From assembly GCA_928724745.1 (NCBI GenBank), contig CAKMXJ010000032.1:1-64000 (forward strand): a DNA stretch of 64,000 nucleotides. Direction: 5' to 3'. Below the pieces are notes generated by a model that made no database searches, was not told where the DNA came from, and worked only from the letters and a program-made list of their open reading frames with translations. This document shows, piece by piece, positions 1 to 9,218 of the stretch. Source of the DNA: Anthracocystis setariae. Lineage: Eukaryota > Basidiomycota > Ustilaginomycetes > Ustilaginales > Ustilaginaceae. Positions within the stretch are counted from its first letter, which is position 1, and every line of letters starts with the position of its first letter. A program made the translations under genes and the position numbers.

Positions 1-2087
1 ATGTCACTGCGTCGTGTCAAGGAGTCGGGCTCGCCAGCCTTGTCTCCTGGTCGGTACTCGAACAACAAAGTCGAAGTCGGCCAGTACGGCTCAACGAGCC
101 TGTCGGCCGCTAATTCTGTTGCACGGTGAAGTACTTGAGCGCCCGTGATCTGGAGAGAAACAGAGCAAACTGAGACGGGAGCCCAGCCAGCATATGTCGC
201 CACTCGATGGAGGCAGGCAACGATGGCGAGGAGCTCCCTTTGTCGAATCTCGTAGCGTTTCTTTCGGCAGACGTCATCTTGCGCGAATAGAAAGCTATTG
301 ATGCCATCTCTTTTCCGTCTCCTGCTTGAGGACGCCGGCGATGGCGAAGTCGCTGGCGTCGGTCTCGAGGCGGGTTGGCTTGTGATAGTCGAAGTGTCGC
401 AATACCCGGCCGTCGTGAAGGCCTCGATGAGCTTGTGGAACGCTCACCGCCTCCGGCAGCTGGAACTTCTGAAGCGCTCCGTAGGCTTGACGAGCGATGT
501 GAGGGGCTTCGAGATGCGAGCGAAGTGCGAGATGAACTCGGCGATAGAAGTTCGCGAATCCCAGGAAACCGGATGTCAATGAATCGATTGAGGCAGTGGC
601 CACTCCTTTGATGGTTGGTACTTTCTCCTCCTGGTCCATCTCGATGCCTCCTGGTGTGATGACGCAGTCTAGGAACTCAACGGTAACTGTGTGGGAAATG
701 CATTTTCGACAGCTTGGCGAAGAGCCGATTCGCTTCAGGCGCCGCAATACCTCGCGGACGTGCTCTTACATGTTCATCTCGTTGGGTTACCGGAAGATGA
801 GTGAAGTCGTCGAGGTACACCACGACATAGACGCCGATAATGTCACGGAGATGCCACGCTGACGAGAGACTGGAAATGCGAGGGCGCGTTTGCCAGCCCG
901 AAAGGCATGACAAGGTACTCAACAAGCCGAGCTGGGTGCCGAACGCCGTCTTCCATTCATCGCCGTCAGCTATGCGTACCAGGTTGTAGGCCGCCTTGAG
1001 ATCGAGCTTACTGAACACCTTAGCATTCTAGGAGGAACAGCTGCTCCTCGATGAGCGGCAGCGGCGCTCGATTCTGATGCAGCACCTCGCGTTGAGCCCT
1101 TTGTGTCGACACAGAGGCGGAGACCGCCGTCCTTCTTCGGCACAAACAGCACTACGGCGCTGCCTTTGATGTCGAATGAATCCTTCGCAAGATTCTTCGT
1201 CGAGGTACTTGCGTAGCCTCTTCTTCCATCTCCTTAGGCCCCTTGAGATAGAGTGGGCCCTGCGGAGGTTTGGCCCCCGGCACGAGCTCGATGGGCAAGT
1301 CCGTGCTGGTGCGAGGAGGCAGCTTGTCGGCCTCGACTTCACTGAAGACCGCCTCGAGATCCCGGTATTGCTCTGGGATCGACGCTGGAGTCGGTGGTTC
1401 AGGCTCCACCTCAATCTCGATGCCCTTGTCTTCGCCGGTAGGGACGAAGCCGAAGCTTGGCAGCGAGGAGGGTGGAGCATCGATCAGCATAATGCCAATC
1501 GGTCCGTCCTGATAGGACGCTTGGACGAGCTGTTGGAATGAGACAAACTCATTTCCGTGGACAGTGATAGCCGGCTCGTTGGATGGTAAGGCGCGGCTGG
1601 TGACACTATGTGTCGGGCCGAAGTTGTGCTCAACGCGGCCCGGTTGATCTTGCTGCGCCGCGGTGAATCTAATTCGGCCCGAAACCCAGTCGATCCTTGG
1701 CTGAAGTGTGCGAAGTTCCTGGTAGCCGATAATGAGATCGAAGTCGCTGATGTCCGCAACATAGGCCTGCAGCGGCGGTAAAGTTTGCTCGCCGATGTTG
1801 ACCGCCAGCGTTGCATCGTGAGTGATGGTTAGGCAATGGCCGCTGACGCCGTGGACTGCGGTGGGCTGGGGAGTGGTCTTGGTGTTAATACAATATGTAC
1901 GAGCGTAAGCACTTGAGAGAAGAGACAGTGAAGCTCCGGTGTCGACCAGAATGCGAGCCGGGCACCCGTTGATGGTGCCGGTAACTTCGAGGACCGATGG
2001 ATTGGAGTTGGCCAAGAAACACAACGAACAGTTCCGATATATACAGGGTGATGGCGAGGGCGGTTGCAGGGCAAGACAAGCCATCAT
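1..2087 (-). pseudogene. Broken pol of the decayed Gypsy element (PR, RT, RNase H)
   Basis: The frame at 2087-1152 opens with an aspartic protease containing LVDTGASLSLL, the active-site DTG. It continues to the start of reverse transcriptase (LPIELVPGAKPPQGPLY) and then shifts frame. Further RT pieces lie in other frames: LFVPKKDGGLRLCVD near 1140-1100, FSKLDLKAAYNLVRI near 1018-960, and VVVYLDD (catalytic YLDD) near 830-810. The connection region (GFLGFANFYRRV) lies near 570-530, and RNase H pieces (ETDASDFAIAGVL, then YSRKMTSAERN) lie near 370-240. At least four frame changes are needed, so this copy is inactive. The integrase is not in the window. Confidence 0.85.
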
Positions 2088-3763
2088 TCGGTTGTCCCAC
2101 GCCCGTTTCCCTCATCGTTGTGCTCATCGTCGACCCGGTCGTCGTGAGCGAGGGGTGGGAGATCTTCATAGTCAAGCACCTCCTCCTCCTCCTCCTCCTG
2201 GTCTTCGGCGTCCTCTTGTGCTCCGACGTCCTCTTGTGCCACGTAGGCTCGGGGTCCAGGCCGTCGTGGCGCTCCGGTGGGCGTCTCTCGAGCCGGCTGA
2301 GGACAGTCCCGCACCCAATGGCCCTCCTTACCGCATCGTTTGCAGGTGGTGGCGCCAAAGGTCGTCGGAGAGCGATCGTAGACGACGGGCAAGCGCTGGG
2401 CCAGGTGAGGTGGTAACGGCCGCGGGCGCGCTGGAGCGGGTGTGGTTGCAGCCGGTCGGGCCTCTGTTGCGGGTGGTGCTAGTACTCGTCCGGCCGTTTT
2501 TGCACCGACGGCGGCCGGAACGTTAGTTCGCCCGGCCGTAGTTAAGAAATCGTACCGAAGTGAGCTTGAACTCGGCTGGGCGAGGGTTGCTGCGCCGCCT
2601 TGATACATCTGCTGCGCCAGGACCCGATTGCGGTCCAAATCCTCCACCTCGCGATAGAATTCCCACATCGTCTTTGGCGCTGTGCGTTCGAACTGACGCT
2701 GGAGAGCTGTCGTCAAGCCTCGTTGGAAGAGGTGGAGCTTGAGATGCTCATCGCTCATGCCTGCTCGCTCTTCGAGGGTCCTGAAAGCCTCGACATACTC
2801 ACTTGCGGCGCCTGGCTTGTCGCTGGCAAGGCGCAGAGCGTAGAGCTTGTTGAAGGCGTCTAGCTTCTCGTCGTGTACTCCATAGAGCTGCTTGAGTCGG
2901 TTAACGAATAGAGCCCAGTCACCGAACAGCGCACCCGACTGTGATGGATCGGCTCGTAGCTTTGACCGGTACCAGGTGAGCGCCCGCGCCTTGAGATGCG
3001 GCCCTAGGAACTGAATCCTCTTGTGGCCGTCGGACATCTCTTGGTATCGGAACCAGGCCTCGACCTGAATGAGTGACATCTCCAGGTCATCCTCTTGCCA
3101 GTTGGGGAAATCGAGCTTCGGGTCGTTCTTGGTAGTGTTGCGCTCGAAGTTTGATTCCCGTGTCGGCATCGTAGGGTGGTCCCAGGCGGGGCGTCGGCCA
3201 GTGGACGTCAAATACAAGTCCTCCTGACTGTACTCGTCGTTCCAGCGTAGGACTGGCGTCGCTGGCCGACAGGCGGGAGTGGAGCTGCCCAGCGGAGTAG
3301 AGCGCCAAGGATCATCATGCATGCTGTACGATCTTTCCTCGTGCGCTTTGAGACCAGGGGCGACGGCGGCGACCTCCGGCTCACCCCCTCGGCGTAGAGC
3401 TGGCTTGATCAGCTCTCGGAGGTCTGCGATCTCGGCCTTGAGCGCGAGAATCTCCTCCTGGTGCGCCGTTAGAGGTCGCGACGGAGCTGGAATAGTTGTC
3501 AAAGGCGTGGAAGACGACTTGGAGCCGGTCGCCTGGTCCATGAGCGTGTAGAGCTTCTCCTGGAAACGGAGTCGGTCTTGGCTCTCTTTCAGCATGGCCT
3601 CCTGACGGCTAGTCTCGTAAATCATACGTTGGGTATGGACTTCCTTCATCTGAAGTCGTATGTCCTCAATTAAGCCTTGCAGCAATGGTTCTGGGTTCGC
3701 TGCAGGAGGCGACGAAGCCCGACTGCGAGGAGTACTGCCTCGCGGCGCAGCTGCGTCGGACAT
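2084..3763 (-). CDS. Gag polyprotein of the decayed Gypsy element
   Basis: This is an open frame of 559 residues. The N-terminal third has a predicted coiled-coil region rich in Glu, Gln and Lys. The middle (about residues 200-390) has the retrotransposon-gag pattern, with the WYRSKL and FQRGL blocks. Near the C terminus there is a CCHC zinc knuckle (CKRCGKEGHWVRDC) that would bind RNA, followed by a very acidic tail. Its stop codon overlaps the first ATG of pol by 4 bases (ATGA), which puts pol in another frame. That arrangement suits reinitiation or frameshifting. The frame has survived although pol has not, so the protein could still be made, but there is no evidence that it is. Confidence 0.8.
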   Translation of the reverse strand: MSDAAAPRGSTPRSRASSPPAANPEPLLQGLIEDIRLQMKEVHTQRMIYETSRQEAMLKESQDRLRFQEKLYTLMDQATGSKSSSTPLTTIPAPSRPLTAHQEEILALKAEIADLRELIKPALRRGGEPEVAAVAPGLKAHEERSYSMHDDPWRSTPLGSSTPACRPATPVLRWNDEYSQEDLYLTSTGRRPAWDHPTMPTRESNFERNTTKNDPKLDFPNWQEDDLEMSLIQVEAWFRYQEMSDGHKRIQFLGPHLKARALTWYRSKLRADPSQSGALFGDWALFVNRLKQLYGVHDEKLDAFNKLYALRLASDKPGAASEYVEAFRTLEERAGMSDEHLKLHLFQRGLTTALQRQFERTAPKTMWEFYREVEDLDRNRVLAQQMYQGGAATLAQPSSSSLRYDFLTTAGRTNVPAAVGAKTAGRVLAPPATEARPAATTPAPARPRPLPPHLAQRLPVVYDRSPTTFGATTCKRCGKEGHWVRDCPQPARETPTGAPRRPGPRAYVAQEDVGAQEDAEDQEEEEEEVLDYEDLPPLAHDDRVDDEHNDEGNGRGTTE

Positions 3764-4709
3764 GTCGAGTACGGGGCGCTGCTTGAACGATCCACTCTAA
3801 TGTCAGCGGTCGGGCGCCTGGTAAATAGGCCGATCTTGTTTCGAGAGCGGTGCGGTCCTGTTGGGCTGGGCCGCCGAGTTTGGGTTACGCGCCTGTGCAA
3901 CTGGGAAGTACGAGGTGGGGTGCGCAGATACGTCGGCGGTCCGATAAAGACGACTGGGCCGCACTCGACTCGGCGGCGGTGGAGTGTGGGCCTCTCAACC
4001 GCGTTCAACCTATTACCGACTGACGCTGTTGGCGCTCCGTTCAGCGGCAGCACGACGTACTCGGTATTATGGCGTGATAGCCTGGTGTCTCGCGAGCGCT
4101 CTTGGCGAAACAGAAGGCTGGTTGACTATCTAGGTGAACACTGGGAGTGATCACCAAGCTGTTACGGCGACGTCCAAGAGTCTGACGTCTAGGTATTAGC
4201 TTGTAGGCAGCGGTTATGTGTTGTAGTGTCGTCACAGGTACTGACGACGTCTAGCTGTTCTCCGACTTGAACGGAGGCACGCAAGGAAGCTGCAATGCTA
4301 CTGTAATTGCAACTTACTTTACTAGATACTGAATGATCGTGACGACGACGTTAAGGAGCTATACTGAGCTAAAGACTGGTGTTGTAAGAAGTAGAGTGGA
4401 TGAGGAGCTCATCCACTTCGAAGCAGATGAGGAGACATTAAGTAGGACCGCTCCAAAACCCCTATGGCAAGGCCGATCCGGCGCTAGCCTATTGTCTAGC
4501 TGCACGGCCTGCGTGTGTGCTTGTTCTGGCCGTGGTACAGGCGGCTGATCACCTCCAAGCCTCTGAGAGCGCCTGGGATGGTGTCCCTCAACTGCTGCTC
4601 GCCTCGAGGTGGTGTTGTCGCGATCCGGCGTCTCTGCGACGTTGAACAGCCGCGATCCGACCACTATGAGCAAAAGCGGCCGAAAATAACTTTCTGAGCC
4701 GCGCTCGCG
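3764..4709. other. Spacer between Gypsy gag and the OTU gene
   Basis: No supportable gene is seen. The right-hand part of the decayed Gypsy element (leader and any 5' LTR) should be here, but its border cannot be placed. The short motif GACGTCTAG recurs at about 4187 and 4249. From 4697 a block beginning GAGCCGCGCTC, with GACGGCGG and a run of T, recurs imperfectly at about 4847, just upstream of the OTU gene. The two may be related promoter or repeat copies. Confidence 0.4.
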
Positions 4710-4916
4710 TTGACGGCGGCCGCGAAACGGTTTTTCCACCGCTTCGACTTCGCTGCCTATGGTAACAACAATGCTCGGTACGACGCACTGCCGGCAGCTT
4801 ACCTCCTCTCCTCCGACTGCGACGACGGCCAATCAACCACTTGCCTAGCCGCGCTCAAACTGAAGGCGGTCGAAAAACTAGTTTTCCGCCGCCCCGGCAT
4901 CGCCGCCCGTGACACA

Positions 4917-6374
4917 ATGGAGCTGTACAAGATACGGAGCATCAAGATCAACAAGGAGGACTACATCAAGAACCTGCGTGATCTGCTGGCCAAAGCAGAT
5001 GAGCAACAGGTGTTCTCTGGCAATAACAGCCGCTCTCCTCACCCTGACTCCCAGCAGATCATCATTGACCTCTTCAATGCGCTGGGTTGGCATACTGGAC
5101 GCTTTGAGCCAACACGCTGGGATCATCCAGCTGCCTGGTGGCTCCACTCTCAAGGAGAAGCACCAGTGATCACCAGCAATGATGTGGAGATGGAAACACA
5201 GGCTGAGGAGCGCCGTCAGCCATCCAAGGCTCTCCTGAAGCGCCGTCTGCGCACCATGGATGCTCTGCGTAGCTTCTTTGGCCAGATCAAAGGTCAGACA
5301 CCGTGTCCCAAGTGTCAGAAGCCAGCGCCAGCACTGTACAACCAAGGTGGGCGCCGTCAGTTCCGCCTGCAGTGCACTGGCTGCAAGGCACGCCTCAATC
5401 AAGAGCAGGCTCAAGAGTACTTTGGCCAGCTGCTTGATCAAGGCCGTCTGACGGTAGACCTGGGACCAGAGCCAGTGCCAGAGCCAGAGGCAGCAGCAAT
5501 GGAGGCAGTCACTACAGAGGAGGAGGATGTCGACATGCCTGACCTTGGCAGCAACTCTGATTCCTCAGCTGACCAGGCTCCTGTCCATCCTCTGCATGGT
5601 CCACGCCGTCAGAGCAACCGTCTGCGTAGGCGTCTCTCTCCTGCAGCAGCAGCAGCACCAACAGTGGAGCTGCACACGCATGGCACAGATGTGGTGGTGC
5701 TCCTCCCAGCAGCGTCGCCAGCCCCTGCTGTGGTTAGGAGCAGCAGCGCAGAGACCAGCGCTAGCATTCAGGCCATCTTGGATGAGCTTGATGCAGAGCT
5801 GGTCTCCAGCCCAGACCGCAGATGCAGGGAGACACCCAACCCCTTTGTGGCTGAGCTGGTGGTATCACCAGCAGTCACCCTGCCCTCCTGTCAGCCACTG
5901 CAGAGCAAGCCCAGCCTCCATGCTGTTGACAGAGTCACTGTACTGGCTGCTACGCTTCGCAACCTGTATGGTCTGAAGGTCAGCAACATCATTGGCAGGG
6001 ATGGCAACTGCATGTTCAGGGCCATGGCATACCACCTGACAGGCAACCAAGATCAGCATATGATGGTCAGGACAAAAGCAATCCACTGGCTGCAGCGGAA
6101 TCCTGACATCCTGCTGGCATTTGCGGCCCAGGGCGATGGGCATCTCTCCGCTGCCACATACCTGGCTAACATGGCCAAGCCAGGAACATGGGGTGACGAG
6201 ATCATGCTCATGGCCATTGCGCAGGCATTCAGCATCTCAATCATGGTCTACTCTGGCATAGACCCTCAGACCGGTGACAGCCATGGCACCGTCTACCCTC
6301 ACAATGCAGAGGGACCCCACTATGGCCTGTTTCACCTGGCCAAGTCCCAGCATTATGAGCTCCTGTTCCCCTGA
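4917..6374 (+). CDS. OTU-type cysteine protease with zinc-ribbon module
   Basis: This is a protein of 485 residues from ATG 4917. The open frame extends back to 4710, but that part overlaps a repeat and is probably untranslated. The C-terminal 140 residues form an OTU deubiquitinase-like domain, with the nucleophile motif GRDGNCMFRA (Cys about 365) and the partner His in SQHYELL (about 479). The N-terminal half has the block NLRDLLAKADEQQ, then LFNALGWHTGR and AAWW, then two CxxC pairs (CPKC and CTGC). The same series occurs near the C terminus of the zinc-finger gene at 9152-11197, so the two genes share a module. The middle is Pro/Ala/Gln-rich linker. OTU domains are common in transposon proteins such as Helentrons and in viruses. 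A role in a mobile element is inferred; cleavage of ubiquitin-like chains is likewise untested. Confidence 0.75.
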   Translation: MELYKIRSIKINKEDYIKNLRDLLAKADEQQVFSGNNSRSPHPDSQQIIIDLFNALGWHTGRFEPTRWDHPAAWWLHSQGEAPVITSNDVEMETQAEERRQPSKALLKRRLRTMDALRSFFGQIKGQTPCPKCQKPAPALYNQGGRRQFRLQCTGCKARLNQEQAQEYFGQLLDQGRLTVDLGPEPVPEPEAAAMEAVTTEEEDVDMPDLGSNSDSSADQAPVHPLHGPRRQSNRLRRRLSPAAAAAPTVELHTHGTDVVVLLPAASPAPAVVRSSSAETSASIQAILDELDAELVSSPDRRCRETPNPFVAELVVSPAVTLPSCQPLQSKPSLHAVDRVTVLAATLRNLYGLKVSNIIGRDGNCMFRAMAYHLTGNQDQHMMVRTKAIHWLQRNPDILLAFAAQGDGHLSAATYLANMAKPGTWGDEIMLMAIAQAFSISIMVYSGIDPQTGDSHGTVYPHNAEGPHYGLFHLAKSQHYELLFP

Positions 6375-7299
6375 TCTGTTCCAAGTTCCAAGTTCTGTGT
6401 TCCGTATGTAAATAGTTGTGGGGTCTAGGGCACTTTTTTCCCACTGGGTTTTTTCCCCTAGACCATGTAAATAGTTGCTCCAATACATAATAGTATACAC
6501 GTCTACACCTTCCTGTCTGTGGTGTTTGGTGGCCCTACCGGTGACTGACCAAAAGAGGCAGACAGACCTGCAAAGTGGTTGAATCATCTTTAGAAGGTGT
6601 GAGAGCCTCACCGCACATTAAACAGCAGTGTCTCAATATACAAGTTCAGGTCGGCCCTACCTGACCAGGGTAGGGCTAGGGCTAGGTTCAGGTCCCAAAA
6701 ATTTTAGCCCTAGGGCCTGGAAGACAACTTGCTTAGATAGTGTCTGATATGGCTCCTGCATGCCAGAGAACCCCAGCGCACATCAAAAAATGGCCACTTA
6801 TTATGCCAGAAGAGTCCAACCCTACGGGGTAGGGCCTGGCCGACACGTTTCACCCTACCCAGCTGCAACCGCAACTGGTACAGCATTGACCTTGCAGATA
6901 CAGCCATTTGGCACCATTTGACATATATGTCATTAAGAGATGGAGTCCATCAGAGCCACTTTTTTGGTCCACAAAATGCTCCCATGGTCCCCCCTTTGGA
7001 TTTGGCCGTTTTTCAACTTCTGCTGCCCCTACACCCTCAGTATGTGTTCCCCATCCCTGCTTTCTTGCATACATTCCTATTTCACCATTACGCACCTTCC
7101 TGCGGCATCAGATCCCTCAAAATCCAAAAAAAGTTCTCAGACCCTACCTCGACCCGGGGTCCCGACCCTACTTTCGGTGACCCGCCCTGACCTGTTTTTA
7201 TAGTCAACTTGCGTAGGGGCCACTTAATGACTTCAGCCAAACTCACCTAGCACTATCCAGTAATGCACAGAGAAGGGGGTGTTATGTCTTCAGCCCTAC
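6375..7299. other. Spacer with G-rich inverted-repeat-like ends
   Basis: No gene is seen. At 6649-6700 there is a G/C-rich block (CAGGTCGGCCCTACC, then repeats of TAGGGC). At about 7135-7196 there is an approximately inverted block ending CGCCCTGACCTG. Read inwards, both ends start CAGGTC and carry GGGTAGGG-like words, as in short non-autonomous hAT-like elements. No clear 8-bp target duplication could be matched, so the element call is weak. Confidence 0.3.
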
Positions 7300-7715
7300 C
7301 ACAAGATCCCCTTGTAAGTGTTGTGACACGTACTGAACAAGCAAAAAAAGCAGGAATTTCGGACGCCTTCGGACGTGTTAGAACACGTGTTGTGTCACAT
7401 GCTGACTTAGCGTAAAAAGCAGGAATTTTGGACGTCTCCAGGTGTGTTAGATCACGTGTTGTGACACGTTGTGAACAAGCAAAAAAAGCAGGAATTTTGG
7501 ACGCTTCCGGACGTGTTAGAGCATGTTTTGGTATTCGTTACTAACACTCAAAAACAGGTGGAATTTTGGACGCCTTCGGACGTGTTAGAGCACGTGTTGT
7601 GACACGTTCTGAACAAGCAGAAAAAGCAGGAATTTCGGACGCTTCTGGACGTGTTAGAGCACGTGTTGTGACACGTTCTGAACAAGAGGAAAAAGCAGGA
7701 ATTTTTTGACGCGTC
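7300..7715. repeat. Tandem repeat, period about 69 bp, about six copies
   Basis: The anchor GCAGGAATTT recurs at 7350, 7419, 7488, about 7557, 7626 and 7695, a constant spacing of 69 bp. Each unit carries GGACG, then CACGTGTTGTGACACG, then GAACAAGC, with a few base changes. The third to fourth unit is the most diverged. The array ends where the GGACCGTCTT-type repeats begin. Confidence 0.9.
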
Positions 7716-7730
7716 CGGTCTAATTTGTAT

Positions 7731-7865
7731 TGGACCGTCTTAATTTGTATTGGACCGTCTTAATTTGTATTGGACCGTCTTCCAATTTGAATACAGACGC
7801 GTCTTCCAATTTTCAAATGGACCGTCTTCCAGAGCTGCCTAGCTGGGGATAAGCATTAGAACCCT
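7731..7865. repeat. Direct repeat, left copy, at the 3' end of the short zinc-finger gene
   Basis: The segment has three TTTGTATTGGACCGTCTT words, then AATACAGACGCGTCTTCC, CAAATGGACCGTCTTCC and the gene end with CTGGGGATAAGCATTAG. The same order is found at 9058-9218, at the 3' end of the long zinc-finger gene. The pair therefore brackets the short gene and its minisatellite as a duplicated unit. Confidence 0.8.
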
Positions 7866-8381
7866 AACCACATCCAAGTTGTCCTCCACAAGCGTCAGGG
7901 GAAAATCCTCTGAGCTCTCCACCCTAACCTCTGAATTTGAATTGGAATTCAATTCAATTGAACCCTCCTCTGCTAGAATTGCTGGATCCAACACGGCAAG
8001 GAAAGGGTCGGCAGGTTGCACTTCTGCCGCAGGCGCAGTTGCAAGCTCTGGACTCACCGCATCTTGAGTTACCGCATCTTGAGAGACTGCTGTTGCTGTT
8101 GTTGTTGATGTTGTTGCTGCTGGTGCTGATGCTGCCGGTGCTGATGCAGGTGTAGGTTGAGCCTGACTTTGAGTTGCTGCATCTTGACATTTGCGGATGC
8201 CTTGATGCTTGAGGAGTGCTGCCGCATTCATCACAACTTGTCCGCAAGTACATGCTACAAGTCCAGCAGCTGCCGCTGCCTCTGCACTGACAGCTATGCC
8301 ATTGTGAGCCTTGCGCAAGTGGTTGGTGATGTTGCTTGCGGCATAGGCATAGTTGCATACGGGGCAGGTGATCTGCGACAT
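7839..8381 (-). CDS. Short zinc-finger protein, deletion paralogue of the 9152-11197 gene
   Basis: The protein has 180 residues from ATG 8381. The open frame continues upstream through a 21-bp minisatellite, but that is a by-product of a repeat whose length is a multiple of three. Residues 6-26 have Cys-x2-Cys-x11-His-x4-His (CPVCNYAYAASNITNH), and then CTCGQVV with a LKHQGIRKC segment. Both match the first 65 residues of the long gene at the same spacing. The end (RVLMLIP) also matches. The large central part and the zinc ribbon of the long gene are missing, replaced by an Ala/Thr/Gln-rich linker. It could be a trimmed regulator or competitor of the long protein. Function unknown. Confidence 0.65.
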   Translation of the reverse strand: MSQITCPVCNYAYAASNITNHLRKAHNGIAVSAEAAAAAGLVACTCGQVVMNAAALLKHQGIRKCQDAATQSQAQPTPASAPAASAPAATTSTTTATAVSQDAVTQDAVSPELATAPAAEVQPADPFLAVLDPAILAEEGSIELNSNSNSEVRVESSEDFPLTLVEDNLDVVRVLMLIPS

Positions 8382-8449
8382 GTTGATTGAGTATGATGAG
8401 CGGTTGTCAAAAAAGGAATGCAACGGTGTTGCAAATATCAAAGCTTTTG

Positions 8450-9037
8450 TAGTGGACCGTCTTGCTGTTGAAGCTGACCGTCTTCCAGTTCTAGTAGACT
8501 GTCTTGCAATTGTAGTGGACCGTCTTCCAATTGTAGCAGACCGTCTTGGACTTGTAGTGGACCGTCTTGGATTTGTAGTGGACCGTCTTCCAATTGTAGC
8601 AGACCGTCTTGGACTTGTAGTGGACCGTCTTGGATTTGTAGTGGACCGTCTTGGATTTGTAGTGGACCGTCTTCCAGTTGTAGCAGACCGTCTTGGACTT
8701 GTAGTGGACCGTCTTCCATTTGTAGTAGACCGTCTTGGATTTGTAGTGGACCGTCTTGGATTTGTAGTGGACCGTCTTCCAATTGTAGCAGACCGTCTTG
8801 GACTTGTAGTGGACCGTCTTCCATTTGTAGTAGACCGTCTTGGATTTGTAGTGGACCGTCTTGGATTTGTAGTGGACCGTCTTGGATTTGTAGTGGACCG
8901 TCTTCCATTTGTAGCAGACCGTCTTGGACTTGTAGTGGACCGTCTTCCAACTGTAGCAGACCGTCTTGGACTTGTAGTGGACCGTCTTGGATTTGTAGTG
9001 GACCGTCTTGGATTTGTAGTAGACCGTCTTCCCTGCT
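8450..9037. repeat. 21-bp minisatellite, 28 copies
   Basis: There are 28 consecutive 21-bp units built on GGACCGTCTT plus a variable half, such as GGATTTGTAGT, CCAATTGTAGC or GGACTTGTAGT. Counting was done through the 7-residue period of the translated frame (VVDRLGF and variants). Because 21 is divisible by 3, long frames stay open on both strands and none should be taken as coding. The array lies directly upstream of the short zinc-finger gene. The same core is seen at 7731-7830, 9058-9180, 19866-20100 and 20851-21080. Confidence 0.95.
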
Positions 9038-9057
9038 CAGCACGCTCAAAAAAGTTG

Positions 9058-9218
9058 AATTTGTATTGGACCGTCTTCCAATTTGTATTGGACCGTCTTG
9101 CCAGATGAATACAGATGCGTCTCACAATTCAATTGGACCGTCTTCCAATTTTCAAATGGACCGTCTTCCAGAGGGCCAGACGCAAGCTGCCCACCTGGGG
9201 ATAAGCATTAGAACCCTA
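9058..9218. repeat. Direct repeat, right copy, at the 3' end of the long zinc-finger gene
   Basis: This matches 7731-7865 in order and wording: TTTGTATTGGACCGTCTT twice, then AATACAGATGCGTCT, CAAATGGACCGTCTTCC and CTGGGGATAAGCATTAG. It overlaps the last codons of the long gene. Small insertions distinguish the two copies. Confidence 0.8.

Larger units (their letters stand above)
1..3763 (-). mobile_element. Decayed Ty3/Gypsy retrotransposon, left part outside window
   Basis: Reading the minus strand from 3763 down, the order is gag, aspartic protease, reverse transcriptase and RNase H, which is the Ty3/Gypsy order. The integrase and the 3' LTR would lie left of base 1. The gag frame is still open, but pol is cut by several frameshifts. 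No LTR can be defined: the stretch 3764-4300, where a 5' LTR and primer site should lie, has no partner copy in the window. The element is clearly older than the chromovirus at 11219-19830 and its proteins are not close to that element's. Confidence 0.85.

Noticed and set aside
4710..4916. N-terminal extension of the OTU protein
   Set aside because: The region overlaps an imperfect duplicated repeat (4697 and 4847) and shares nothing with the related long zinc-finger protein. ATG 4917 fits better.
8450..9037. CRISPR-like array
   Set aside because: The repeats are contiguous with no spacers, and the DNA is from a eukaryote.
8353..9108. Long frames on both strands through the 21-bp repeats
   Set aside because: The unit length is a multiple of three, so any frame without a stop in one unit stays open. 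The product is a pure 7-residue repeat (VVDRLGF or similar).
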